This document shows, in pieces, positions 49,470 through 58,396 of a stretch of DNA of 64,000 nt (position 1 is its first letter; each line of letters opens with the position of its first letter). The notes under the pieces are model-generated. The model made no database searches and had not been told where the DNA came from. It saw only the letters and a program-made list of their open reading frames with translations. The translations under genes and the position numbers were made by a program. This DNA comes from DASRHG01 sp035650655. GTDB taxonomy: Bacteria; Desulfobacterota; Binatia; DP-6. The stretch covers positions 1-64,000 of the forward strand of contig DASRHG010000031.1 of assembly GCA_035650655.1 (NCBI GenBank). Reading direction: 5' to 3'.

Positions 49470-51592
49470 GGCCGCACGACGACGCGCCGCCGGTGCACGC
49501 GGCCCGCGCCGCGGTCCGCGAGCCAGCCTTCGCCTTCGGTGACGAGGCCGACCTCGAGCACGTAGCGGCCCGGCGGCGGGACGGAGGTGTCCACCTGCGC
49601 ACGCAGGCGCTCGCCGGGCGCGAGGTCGGCCGCGACCGGCACGGGCACGCTCTCGTACGCGAGGGCGCCCGTCCGCGGGGCGCGCCAGCGCGCAGCGAGC
49701 GCGAGGCGTCCGGCGCGCCGGGCGGTGAGCCCCGGCCACGTGACGCGGCTCCGGTTCTCCACCTCGACCCAGAGCCAGGTGTGGAGCCCCGCGAAGAAGC
49801 GCCGCGGGAGGGCGCCGCGCAGGCGCGCGCGCCCGGCGCCCGGCGGGAGCGCGCGCGGAAGCCCGCGGAGCGTCCGCCCGTCGTCGGGACGCTCGAGCTC
49901 GTCGCGGAGGCGCGCGACGAGGTCGCCGCACGGCGCGCGCACCGCGTACACGACGTCGGTCCCGGGCCGCGCGGCGACCGCGAGCGGGAGCTGCCGCTCG
50001 CCGTCGGCCCACGCGCGCGCGAGAAGCGGCGCGTCGCCCGCGTGCACGACGAGCCAGCGGAGCCCGGTGAGCGCGCAGAGGTCCCGGAACGCGCGCGCGT
50101 CGGGGAGCCGCTGCGCGAGCGTCATGAGGAGCCGGTCGCTCGCGGGCGCGTGGCCGGAGTAGCCGTTCACGAGCGGCAGCCAGTGGAGCGACGACGCCAC
50201 CATGTGGCGGCCCGTCGCGACGAGTGCCGCCCCGTCCATCACGGAGTTGACGACGGGCAGGTGGAGAACCGGACCCGTTGCGCCGTGGCGCGCGAGCCAG
50301 CGGTCGGCCGCGGACCCGCGCGCGTCGCCGGCCGCGGTCGAGACCGGGAGGAGCGGCGGCAGCCACGCCGGCCGGCCCGGCGGCCGGCGGCCGGGCGCGT
50401 CCGCGAGCGCGAGCACGACCGCGGCGGCGACGAGCGCCCCCGCGGCGAGGCGCGCGGCGCCCCGGCCGCCGCGCCGCGCGGCCGCGGTGGCGAGCGCGGC
50501 GGCGCCGGCGGCGGCGAGCAGCGCGAGCGCCAGGAGCGGCAGGACGACGAACCGGATCGGCGCGCGCATCCGGGCGAAGCCCGGGACCAAGCGCGCGGCG
50601 AGCGCGTAGGGGCCCGGGATCGCGTAGCCGAGCGTCAGCAGCACGCCGAGCACGGCGACGGCGAGGAGCGCCGCACGCAGATGCGGCGGGAAGGGCCGGC
50701 GCGCGACGGCGCCGACGGCCGCGAGCGCGAGGAGCGGCCAGCCGAGCGCGCGGCGGAGCGTCGCGAGGGCGACCGGCGCGGTGGCGGCGAGGATCGGCGG
50801 ACCGCCCGCGGGGTACGCGGGCAGGAGCCCGGTTTCGATCCCGCGGACGTAGGGGAGCACGACCGGGATCGCGGCGAGACCGCCGAGGACCAGCGCGGCG
50901 GCCGGCGCGAGGCCCGTCCGCCCGCGCCGGCGCGCCTCCCACACGACGGCCGGCGCGAAGGCGAGGAGCGCGGCCGCGAGCTCGAACCCGATGTAGAGCC
51001 CGGCCCAGAGCTGCGCGGCGGTCGCGACGGCGAGCGCCGCGAGCGTCGCCGGCCGCGGCCGCACGGCAGCGCGCCACGCGAGCAGGAGGACGAGCGGCAG
51101 GAAGTGGATCGGCATCTCGTTCATCCGCGACCAGCCGAGGAGGGTCGACGGCCCGAACGCGAACGCGACGCCGGCGAGGAAGGCGGCCGCGGCGCTGCCG
51201 GTCCACGCGCGCGCGGCGGCGAAGGTCGTGAGCGCGACCGTCCAAACGACCGCGAGCGCGGTCACGTTGTAGGTGAGGACCGGGTTCGCCGTGAGCCAGT
51301 AGACCGGGCCCGCGACGGGCAGGAGGCCGAGCAGGTTCTCCGAGCACGCGAGCGTGTTCGGCGCCGGGTGGAAGACGTTCGCGTCGAAGACGCGGAGCGG
51401 CGCCGTCGCGACCCCGTGCGCGTCCCAGGCGAGCGTCCAGACGTAGAGCGAGAGGTCCGCGACGCCCCACGCCGCGCCCGGGTCGGGGAGCATCGTCCCG
51501 AGCACGCGCGGCAGCGGCCACGCGAGCCAGGCGGCGAGCGCCGCGTACCCGAGCGCGGCGGCGGCGAGCGTCCGGCGGTTGGGGACGCGCAC
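49454..51592 (-). CDS. Large multispanning membrane protein, GT-C-like with C-terminal Ig-like domain
   Basis: A 712-residue protein of the same subfamily as 3017, 27657 and 32111. The first outer loop has GVADLSLYVWTLAWDAHG and NVFHPAPNTLACSENLLG. After about ten membrane segments a soluble part has NGYSGHAPA near residue 476 and TGLRWLVVHAGDA. The tail (about 590-712) has NRSRVTWPG and PGRYVLEVGL, an Ig/CARDB-like domain. GTG start, six bases after the zinc-ribbon methyltransferase gene stop. The role is inferred: periplasmic sugar transfer, with the tail perhaps binding the acceptor glycan. Confidence 0.7.
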   Translation of the reverse strand: MRVPNRRTLAAAALGYAALAAWLAWPLPRVLGTMLPDPGAAWGVADLSLYVWTLAWDAHGVATAPLRVFDANVFHPAPNTLACSENLLGLLPVAGPVYWLTANPVLTYNVTALAVVWTVALTTFAAARAWTGSAAAAFLAGVAFAFGPSTLLGWSRMNEMPIHFLPLVLLLAWRAAVRPRPATLAALAVATAAQLWAGLYIGFELAAALLAFAPAVVWEARRRGRTGLAPAAALVLGGLAAIPVVLPYVRGIETGLLPAYPAGGPPILAATAPVALATLRRALGWPLLALAAVGAVARRPFPPHLRAALLAVAVLGVLLTLGYAIPGPYALAARLVPGFARMRAPIRFVVLPLLALALLAAAGAAALATAAARRGGRGAARLAAGALVAAAVVLALADAPGRRPPGRPAWLPPLLPVSTAAGDARGSAADRWLARHGATGPVLHLPVVNSVMDGAALVATGRHMVASSLHWLPLVNGYSGHAPASDRLLMTLAQRLPDARAFRDLCALTGLRWLVVHAGDAPLLARAWADGERQLPLAVAARPGTDVVYAVRAPCGDLVARLRDELERPDDGRTLRGLPRALPPGAGRARLRGALPRRFFAGLHTWLWVEVENRSRVTWPGLTARRAGRLALAARWRAPRTGALAYESVPVPVAADLAPGERLRAQVDTSVPPPGRYVLEVGLVTEGEGWLADRGAGRVHRRRVVVRPWPVS

Positions 51593-51598
51593 GCCGGC

Positions 51599-52504
51599 CT
51601 AGCGGTCCCCCGCGCGCCGGGCGAACGCCACGACGCGCGCCTCGAGGCCGACCCACCGGCTCGCGGCGAGCACCGCCGCGACGCCGGCGCGCACGAGGGG
51701 GTGGAGCCGGTACCGGCCGAGGTGCGGGTTCTCCCGCTCCATCCGCTCCACGCGGAACCCGCTCTCGGCGAGCAGGCGCGCGAGCGTCGCCGGGGTGAAG
51801 TACTCGTAGTGATAGGGCACGTACAGCCGATCCGCGACCGCGCCGCCGCCGGGCAGCCGGCCGAGCCAGTCGGCGGTCGCGAACGCGAGGCTCCGGTGAT
51901 TCGGGACCGCGACGAAGAGAACGCCGTCGGGGACGAGGAGCGCGTGGGCGCGGGCGAGGAACGCACGCGGGTCGCGCGTGTGCTCGAGGACGTCGCCCAT
52001 CGTGATCGCGTCGTACCGGCCGGCGAGCGGCGCCGTCGTGAAGTCGCCGAGCGCGACCGCGACGCCGAACTCCGCGGCCGCGCGCGCCGCGGCCTCGGGC
52101 GACACGTCGACGCCGCTCGCATCCCACCCCGCCTCGCGCGCGAGGTGGACGAGGAGCCCCGTGCCGACGCCGACGTCGAGGAGCCGCCGGCCGGGCGCGA
52201 GCGCCGCGAGCGTCGCGAGGTGGCGCCCGAAGGCGCGCACGACGGGGTCGTTCGCGTCGTAGCCGCGGCCGTAGGCGTCCCACATGCCGCGCACCTCCGG
52301 CTGCGTCTCCCCGCGGAGCGCGGCCGTCTCGAGCCGCGCCGCCTCCTCGGCCGTCGGGAGCGGGTCGACGTAGACGAGGCCGCACGCGCAGCGCACGATC
52401 CGGCGCGTCGGCCGGACGTGGAGCGCCCGCGCGGCGCGGCCGCCGCAGAGCGGGCACGCGCGGGGCGCTCGGCCGCCGTCCACGGCGGGCGGGGCCCCCG
52501 TCAC
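51599..52504 (-). CDS. Class I SAM methyltransferase with N-terminal zinc ribbon
   Basis: A 301-residue protein. CPLCGG and CACGLVYVDPLP form an N-terminal zinc ribbon. The methyltransferase core has LLDVGVGTGLLVHLA, GVDVSPEA and MGDVLEHTRDPRAFL, then HYEYFTPATLARLL. The same architecture occurs at 15661-16536. It probably methylates a sugar of the glycan made by the surrounding operon. The GTG start overlaps the upstream methyltransferase stop (GTGA). Confidence 0.84.
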   Translation of the reverse strand: MTGAPPAVDGGRAPRACPLCGGRAARALHVRPTRRIVRCACGLVYVDPLPTAEEAARLETAALRGETQPEVRGMWDAYGRGYDANDPVVRAFGRHLATLAALAPGRRLLDVGVGTGLLVHLAREAGWDASGVDVSPEAAARAAAEFGVAVALGDFTTAPLAGRYDAITMGDVLEHTRDPRAFLARAHALLVPDGVLFVAVPNHRSLAFATADWLGRLPGGGAVADRLYVPYHYEYFTPATLARLLAESGFRVERMERENPHLGRYRLHPLVRAGVAAVLAASRWVGLEARVVAFARRAGDR

Positions 52505-53298
52505 GACGCCGCTCCGTCGCGCGCGGGCCGCCAGAGCACGAGGTCGAGCGCGCGGTCGAGGTCACCTTCGCGCACGGTGAAGTCGTCGACGTCGATCGCC
52601 GTCGGCGCGCCCGCCCCGCGCACGCGGCGGCGGACGAGCCGCGCGAGCCGCGGGAAGGCCCAGCGGACGGCGGCGGCGGGGAGGAGGCGCCGGAGGCGGA
52701 GCGGGTCCCACCGCAGCCACCGCCGGACGGCCGCGCCGCGCGCGGCCTCCCACGCGAGGACCGCCGGCGAGCCGTGGACGCCGAGCATCCGCACCCCGGG
52801 GACGACCGGCGCCGCGAGCGCGAGCAGCTCCGGGGCCGTCCACTCCCGCAGGTGATACGGGTTCTCCGACACCGACATGAGGCGGTTCGGCGTCGTGACG
52901 AGGAGCTCGCCCCCCTCGGCGGTCGCCGTGACGAGCGCGCGGAGAAAGCGCTCGGGATCGACGAGGTGCTCGATCACCTGGAAGCTCACGACCAGGTCGA
53001 AGCGCGCGCCGCCCGCTTGGAACCGCTCGAGGTCCGCCGTCCGGAACGCGAGGCGCGGGCTCGCGTGGCGCGCGCGCGCGACGGCGACCGCCTCGGGCCG
53101 GTCGACGCCGACGACGCTCGTCGCCACCTCGGCGAGGAGCGCCGCGCCGTAGCCCTCGCCGCAACCGGCGTCGAGGACGCGCCGGCCGGCGGCGCGCGCG
53201 CGGGCGAAGCGGTACGCCGCGAGGTGTCGCGCCAGGTCGACGGCGAACTCGCCGCCCGCGCCCGGCAGCCGCTCGCCCGTGAACCCCGGCGCGGTCAC
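52501..53298 (-). CDS. Class I SAM-dependent methyltransferase
   Basis: A 265-residue protein. Conserved blocks are VLDAGCGEGYGAALLAE, GVDRPEAV and VVSFQVIEHLVDPERFL, with the VTTPNRLMSVSENPYHLREW segment common in O-antigen and exopolysaccharide methyltransferases. No zinc ribbon. Its GTG overlaps the stop of the HEAT-tailed GT-C gene and its own stop overlaps the next methyltransferase (GTGA both times). Two consecutive methyltransferases suggest a doubly methylated sugar. Confidence 0.84.
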   Translation of the reverse strand: MTAPGFTGERLPGAGGEFAVDLARHLAAYRFARARAAGRRVLDAGCGEGYGAALLAEVATSVVGVDRPEAVAVARARHASPRLAFRTADLERFQAGGARFDLVVSFQVIEHLVDPERFLRALVTATAEGGELLVTTPNRLMSVSENPYHLREWTAPELLALAAPVVPGVRMLGVHGSPAVLAWEAARGAAVRRWLRWDPLRLRRLLPAAAVRWAFPRLARLVRRRVRGAGAPTAIDVDDFTVREGDLDRALDLVLWRPARDGAAS

Positions 53299-56204
53299 GA
53301 CGAGGCCTCCGCGCCGAGGCGGCCGAGCGCCTCGACCGCGAACGCCCGCAGCTCCGCGTCGGGCGCGTCCACGAGCCGGGCGAGCACGCCGCGCGCGCCG
53401 CCGTCGCGGAGGCGCCCGAGCGCCCAGACGGCCGCGATCCGCCCCGCCGTGTCCGCGCCGCTCGCGACGCCGCGCAGCGCGGGCGCGAGGGCCGGAAGCG
53501 GCACCGCCCCCGCGACCCACGCGCTCATCTCGCGCTCGAGCGGGCTCGCGCTCGCGAGCCCGCGGCCGAGGCAGCGCGCCGCCTCGTCCGGGTGCCGGCG
53601 CGCGAGGTCGATCAGCACGCTCGGCATGGTGTCCTGCGCGTCGTGGATCGGGAGCGCCAGGTGCTCGACGAGCGTGCAGAGCTCCTCGGGATGGCCGAGC
53701 CGCACGAGCGCCTCGGCGGCGGCGATGCGGAGGTGGGCGCCGAACGCCTCGTGGAGGAGGCCGGTCTCGCGCCGGATCACCTCGCGCAGCACGGGCACGG
53801 CCTGGGTGTCGCCGGCGAGCGCGAGCGCGCGCGCGGCGAAGAGACCCACCTTCCGCCGCGACCGCTCGACGGCGAGCCACGCGCGGAGCTTCCCGAGCGG
53901 CAGCGGCTGGGCCGTCCACCGGGCGGCGACGGGCGGCGTCGCGCGGCGCCCGAAGAGGTAGCGCTCGGTCCGTGCCCGGATCGCGAGCAGCGTGAGGGCG
54001 CTCGCCGCCTCGTCCGAGAGGCGGCCGTCCGGCCGCTCCCAGGCGTCGAGGAGGTACGTGATGGCGCGGGCGTCGCCCGCCTCGCCGAGCGTACGCACGA
54101 GGAGGAGCTCCGAGGCGCGGTCGAAGCCCCACGCGCGCACGAGGCCGGCGACCGCCGCCGGCGCGCCGGCGCGGTCGAGGACGGCGAGCGCCGCCGCGCG
54201 CCGGCGGTCGCGGCTCGGATCCGCGAGCGCGGCGCGCACGGCCGCCGGATCGGCGAACGCGGGGCGCACGTCCGCGGCGGGCGCGGGTGCCGGGCGTCCC
54301 CGGCGCCGGCGGAGCACGTCGTAGCGCCCGAAGCGCGCGGCGAGGGCGTAGTGCTGGCGGACGTGCGCGCGGAGGAGGAAGTAGTACGCGGGCGACTCGA
54401 AGAAGAAGCCGAGGCGGCGGTTCAGCGTGACGACGTACGGGGGGCGCGCCGCGGCGAGCGCGCGGATCACCTCGGCCTCCGCGCGGTGGTCCGGCCGCCC
54501 CGGGAAGAAGTAGTCGTGCGGCGTCGGGTTCGAGCGGCCGAGGGCGAAGCTCACGAGGCCGAGCGCGGGGAACCCGAAGAGCGGCGCGTCGGGCGGCACG
54601 CGCGCCCGCAGGTACGCGAGGACGCGGTTGAGCGCCTCGACGTCGCTCGCGCGCGCCGCCTCCACGTGCACGGGCGCCGCGCGCGCGTCGAGCGCCACCT
54701 GCGGGAGCGCGACGAGCCGGCCGCCCGCGACGGCCACCCGGCCGGCGTAGTTCGGGACGGCGGCGACGAGCGCCAGGACCGCGCCCGCCGCGCACGTCGC
54801 GCCGACGAGCGCGCGCTCGCCCTGCCCGAGCGCCGCGGCCCAGGCGCGAAGCGCCCGCCGCGTCGCCGCGGCGCCGAGGACGAGCGTCGGCGGCAGCGCG
54901 ACCATGAGGTGCATCGAGTCGACGCGGGGGTACAGCTCGACCCAGCTCGCGAGCGCGAACACGACCATCCCGAGCGCCGCCGGAGCGACGGGGCGGCGGC
55001 GCGACCGTTCGCGGACGCCGGCGAGCACCGCCGCGACCGCGACCCACGCGAGCGGCGGGGCGACGAAGAAGCCCATCATCTGCACCTGGCCGACGATCGC
55101 GCGCACGGCCCCCTCCGGCATGCGCGCGAGCCGCCACCAGAGCGCCGCGACGAGCGCGCCGGCGAGCGCGAGCCCCCAGCCGACGTGCCGCACGCGGACG
55201 CGCCGGCGCTCGGCCGCGAGCCCCGCGAGCGCGAGCCCGGCGAGGCCGAGGGCCGCGAGGAGCGCCCACCCGCCCGGGAAATCGGACGGCAGCGGATACG
55301 GCGTCGCGTACACGCGCTCGGCGCCCGAGCCGAGGAGGAGGACGTCGCGCAGGAACCGCTCCGCACCGAGGCGGTGGCAGAGCCACACGAGCCACGGCAG
55401 CGTCGGGAGGAGCGCGCCCGCGGCGACGAGGCCGATCGCGGGCCAGAGGCGAAGCGGGCGAGCGACGCGCCGGTTCGCCCACCGGAGCCGGCCGAGCACG
55501 AGCGCGATCGGCGCCGCGACGATGAGCGGAAAGCCGATGCTCACGACGTCGGAGGAGAGGAGGACGACGAGCACCGCGGCGGCAAGGACGAGGAGCGCCC
55601 GCGCGGACGGACGGTCGGGATCGCCCGCGCCCGCCGCCTCGAAGGCGAGCGTCACGCCGCAGGCGAGCACGGCGAGCACGCCGACGTTCGGCTTGAACGC
55701 GAACGCGAGCCCCGCGCCGAGGCCCGCGGCGACGAGCGCCGCCCCGCCGCCGCGGCGCAGATGGCGGTCGAACGCGGCCTGCGCCGCGAGCCAGGCGAGG
55801 GCGGCGTACCACGCCGGGTACGGGATGTCGAAGGACGCGAACTCGCCGACGAAGCACGGAAGGAAGGCCGCCCAGCCGAGCGCCGCGACGGCGGCGAGCG
55901 CGGTGCCTGCGTACGGGCGCGCGAGCGTGAAGAGCAGCGCGACGGTCGCGGCGTTCACCGCGACCAGGGCCGAGCGGAAGACCAGCACCGACGCGCCGAA
56001 GAGGTGCGCGAGGAGCGCGTTCAGGTAGAAGGTGCCCGGCGTGTAGCCCGTGTGGAAGTCGACGTACGGCACCTGCCCGGCCACGGTCCGCGCGATCTGC
56101 GCGAGCACGAGCCCCTCGTCCTCCAGGTTGATCCCGTAGGGGACGAAGCTCCCGAAGTACGCGGCCGCGACCGCCGCGACCGCGAGCGGCGCGAGGCGCT
56201 TCAC
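53295..56204 (-). CDS. GT-C-type membrane glycosyltransferase with HEAT-like repeat tail
   Basis: A 969-residue protein, the largest here. Residues about 1-500 are a multispanning GT-C region whose first outer loop holds NLEDEGLVLAQIA and DFHTGYTPGTFYL. A soluble part has FGFPALGLVSFALGRS and HDYFFPGRPD, shared with the 60558 protein. From about residue 634 to the end there is an alpha-helical tail of HEAT/armadillo-like repeats, with alanine- and leucine-rich pairs such as AAALAVLDRAGAPAAVAGL and AAEALVRLGHPEEL. The tail probably binds a partner or scaffolds the operon's enzymes; I know of no described GT-C enzyme with this fusion. GTG start with CCTCCC complement at 56209-56214, coupled by GTGA to its neighbours. 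Confidence 0.8.
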   Translation of the reverse strand: MKRLAPLAVAAVAAAYFGSFVPYGINLEDEGLVLAQIARTVAGQVPYVDFHTGYTPGTFYLNALLAHLFGASVLVFRSALVAVNAATVALLFTLARPYAGTALAAVAALGWAAFLPCFVGEFASFDIPYPAWYAALAWLAAQAAFDRHLRRGGGAALVAAGLGAGLAFAFKPNVGVLAVLACGVTLAFEAAGAGDPDRPSARALLVLAAAVLVVLLSSDVVSIGFPLIVAAPIALVLGRLRWANRRVARPLRLWPAIGLVAAGALLPTLPWLVWLCHRLGAERFLRDVLLLGSGAERVYATPYPLPSDFPGGWALLAALGLAGLALAGLAAERRRVRVRHVGWGLALAGALVAALWWRLARMPEGAVRAIVGQVQMMGFFVAPPLAWVAVAAVLAGVRERSRRRPVAPAALGMVVFALASWVELYPRVDSMHLMVALPPTLVLGAAATRRALRAWAAALGQGERALVGATCAAGAVLALVAAVPNYAGRVAVAGGRLVALPQVALDARAAPVHVEAARASDVEALNRVLAYLRARVPPDAPLFGFPALGLVSFALGRSNPTPHDYFFPGRPDHRAEAEVIRALAAARPPYVVTLNRRLGFFFESPAYYFLLRAHVRQHYALAARFGRYDVLRRRRGRPAPAPAADVRPAFADPAAVRAALADPSRDRRRAAALAVLDRAGAPAAVAGLVRAWGFDRASELLLVRTLGEAGDARAITYLLDAWERPDGRLSDEAASALTLLAIRARTERYLFGRRATPPVAARWTAQPLPLGKLRAWLAVERSRRKVGLFAARALALAGDTQAVPVLREVIRRETGLLHEAFGAHLRIAAAEALVRLGHPEELCTLVEHLALPIHDAQDTMPSVLIDLARRHPDEAARCLGRGLASASPLEREMSAWVAGAVPLPALAPALRGVASGADTAGRIAAVWALGRLRDGGARGVLARLVDAPDAELRAFAVEALGRLGAEASS

Positions 56205-57319
56205 GCCGCCTCCCGGCCGCGCGCGCGCGCGGCGTCGAGGATCGCCGAGACCTCGCGCGCGATCGCGTCCCAGCGGAAGTCGGCCGCGCGCACCTCGGCC
56301 GCGGCGCCGAGCCGCGCGCGGAGGGGGGCGTCCTCGAGCACGCGGCGGAGCGCCGCCGCGAACGCGCCGGCGTCGCCGCGCACGAGGAGGCCCGTCTCGC
56401 CGTCGCGCACGGCGTCGCGGAGACCGGGCGCGTCGCGCACGACGGCGGGCGTCCCGCACGCCGCCGCCTCGAGCACGGTGAGCCCCCAGCCCTCCTTCTC
56501 CGACGCCGACGCGACGACGTGCGCCGTCTGGAGGAGCCGCACCTTCTCGTCCTCGCCGACGGCGCCGAGGAGCGCGACGCGCTCGCCGAGCGCGCTCCGC
56601 GCCACGTGGGCGCGGAGCGCCGCCATGCCGGTACCCGTCCCGGCGACGACGAGGCGCACGCCGGGCAGCGCGGCGACGGCGTCGACGAGCACGTCGAGGC
56701 GCTTGTACGGCTCGACGCGCCCGAGCGCGAGGACGGTCGGCACGGGCGCGCGGGGCGCGTCGCCCGGCCGGTAGCGCGCGCCGTCGACGCCGTTCGGGAC
56801 GACACGCACGTCCGCGGGAGCGAGTCCGCCCGCCACGAGCTCGTCGCGGGTGCTCGGCGAGACGGCGATCACCGAGAGCCCGCGGTACACGAGCGGCACG
56901 AGCCGCTCGGCGGCGACGGTCGCCGCGGCGACGGGCGCCGCGACCTGGCGGAACGCCGTGCGTCCGAAGAGATGATGCACGACGACGACGAGCGGCTCCC
57001 GCACCCAGAGCCGCGCGAAGAACGGGAACTTGTTCAGGTCCTCGACGACGACGTCGACGGGCGTCCTTCGCCGGAGCCGCCGGTACGCGGCGGGCACGCG
57101 CGCGTAGTACGTGTAGCGGTTGCCGAGCCGCACGACGCGCAGGCCCGCGACCGTCTCCTCGGCGGCGGCGCCGGCGAAGGACGACGCGAGGAGCGTCACC
57201 CGGTCGCCCGCGGCGGCGAGCCGCCCGAAGACCTCCGCGAGGTGCACCTCGGCGCCGCCCGCCTGGGGATGCCGCGGATCGCGCTCGTTCAGGACGAGGA
57301 CGTGGCGGCCGCCCGTCAC
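56201..57319 (-). CDS. GT4 glycosyltransferase
   Basis: A 372-residue GT-B fold enzyme. LVLNERDPRHPQAGGAEVHL begins the acceptor domain; VVPNGVDGARYRPGD, LALGRVEPYKRLDVLVDA, VVAGTGTGMAAL and ASEKEGWGLTVLEAAACGTP (the EX7E-type motif) form the donor domain. It uses a nucleotide sugar in the cytoplasm to extend a lipid-linked glycan. It is coupled by GTGA overlaps to the DPM-like gene upstream and the GT-C gene downstream, so the operon contains both sugar-nucleotide and polyprenyl-sugar steps. Confidence 0.9.
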   Translation of the reverse strand: MTGGRHVLVLNERDPRHPQAGGAEVHLAEVFGRLAAAGDRVTLLASSFAGAAAEETVAGLRVVRLGNRYTYYARVPAAYRRLRRRTPVDVVVEDLNKFPFFARLWVREPLVVVVHHLFGRTAFRQVAAPVAAATVAAERLVPLVYRGLSVIAVSPSTRDELVAGGLAPADVRVVPNGVDGARYRPGDAPRAPVPTVLALGRVEPYKRLDVLVDAVAALPGVRLVVAGTGTGMAALRAHVARSALGERVALLGAVGEDEKVRLLQTAHVVASASEKEGWGLTVLEAAACGTPAVVRDAPGLRDAVRDGETGLLVRGDAGAFAAALRRVLEDAPLRARLGAAAEVRAADFRWDAIAREVSAILDAARARGREAA

Positions 57320-58041
57320 AGCCGCCCCGTCGCGCGCGCCAGCCGGAGCCACCAGACGATCCAGAGCGCCTCGAAGCCGACCCGCTTCGACAGCTTCGAC
57401 TCGCCGACGAGCCGGTCCGTGAAGATGATCGGCACCTCGCGGATGCGGAGCCCCCGCGCCCAGCAGCGGTAGGTCGTCTCGATCTGGAAGGCGTAGCCGT
57501 TCGAGCGGACGGCGTCGAAGCGGATCGCCTCGAGCGCCGACCGGCGCCAGCACTTGAAGCCGCCCGTCGCGTCGCGCACCGTCATGCCGGTCACGGTGCG
57601 CGCGTACCAGTTGCCGAAGTAGCTGAGCAGGAGCCGCTCGATCGGCCAGTTCACCACCGTGATGCCGTGCACGTAGCGCGATCCGAGGACGAGGTCGTGG
57701 TGCGCCGCGAGCTCGACGAGGCGCGGCAGCATCGCCGGCGGGTGCGAGAGGTCCGCGTCCATCTGCACGACGAGGTCGGCGCCGAGGTCGAGGGCCGCGT
57801 GGAACCCCTGCTTGTAGGCCGGGCCGATCCCGCGCCGCGGGTGGTGGTTCACGAGATGCACGCGCCGGTCGCGCGCGGCGATGGCGCCGACCGCCGCCGC
57901 GGTGCCGTCGGGCGACTCGTCGTCGACGACGACCACCTCGCACTCCGTCGCCGCGAGGACCGCGGGCAGCACCTGTCCGACGTTCTCGCGCTCGTTGTAG
58001 GTCGGGATGACGACGACCGTCCGGGGCACCGCGGACGTCAT
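57316..58041 (-). CDS. Polyprenol-phosphate mannose synthase-like GT2
   Basis: A 241-residue DPM1-type enzyme. VVIPTYNERENVGQVLPAVL and VVVDDESPDGT begin the fold, QMDADLSHPP supplies the metal ligands, and VPIIFTDRLVGESKLSKR is the DPM1-type end motif. It should load a sugar onto polyprenyl phosphate. It is the first gene of a seven-gene minus-strand operon whose later products (GT-C with HEAT tail, GT-C with Ig tail, YfhO) are candidate users of that donor. ATG at 58041. A decayed SGNH gene lies immediately upstream. Confidence 0.9.
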   Translation of the reverse strand: MTSAVPRTVVVIPTYNERENVGQVLPAVLAATECEVVVVDDESPDGTAAAVGAIAARDRRVHLVNHHPRRGIGPAYKQGFHAALDLGADLVVQMDADLSHPPAMLPRLVELAAHHDLVLGSRYVHGITVVNWPIERLLLSYFGNWYARTVTGMTVRDATGGFKCWRRSALEAIRFDAVRSNGYAFQIETTYRCWARGLRIREVPIIFTDRLVGESKLSKRVGFEALWIVWWLRLARATGRL

Positions 58042-58083
58042 AACCGAGCGTCGCGCGGGCGGCCAGCGCCGCCCGCCGCGCCG

Positions 58084-58372
58084 CTACTCCACGATCCGCG
58101 CCGCGATCGCGCCCGCGGCGAGGCGGTGCCCGACCGCCGTGAAGTGGTCGTCGGTCCCGCGGTTCAGGTAGAGGTCCTCGGCCGCCACGCCGCGCGCGTG
58201 CATCGTGCGATGCCGGCCCGTGCGAGCCCGCCGACGATCTCCTCGTACTGCGCGCCGCGCCCGTAGAGCCCGGGCATCGGGGCCGTCGCAACGACCAGGC
58301 GCGCGCCGCTCTGCTCCGCGACCGCGCGCATCGCGCCGAAGATCGCGCCGATCGGGCGGCCTTGAGCGCGCG
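58084..58372 (-). pseudogene. Decayed SGNH hydrolase gene (truncated, frameshifted)
   Basis: The minus-strand end reads LNRGTDDHFTAVGHRLA and AAGAIAARIVE to a stop at 58084, carrying the block V Asp/His of SGNH hydrolases. Just upstream, in another frame, lies PIGAIFGAMRAVAEQSGARL followed by VVATAPMPGLYGRGAQY, the middle of such an enzyme. The frames change near 58205. The N-terminal half with the GDS serine is gone; the sequence runs into the leader of the divergent dprE2-like gene. The gene is therefore inactive unless the frame change is a sequencing error, and even then the nucleophile is missing. Confidence 0.75.
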
Positions 58373-58396
58373 TCGGGCGCGTGGCAAGCGTGCGGC

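Noticed and set aside
58205..58396. Plus-strand N-terminal extension of the dprE2-like gene
   Set aside because: It is antisense to the SGNH remnant and lacks SDR features; the ATG at 58397 directly precedes the nucleotide-binding fold.
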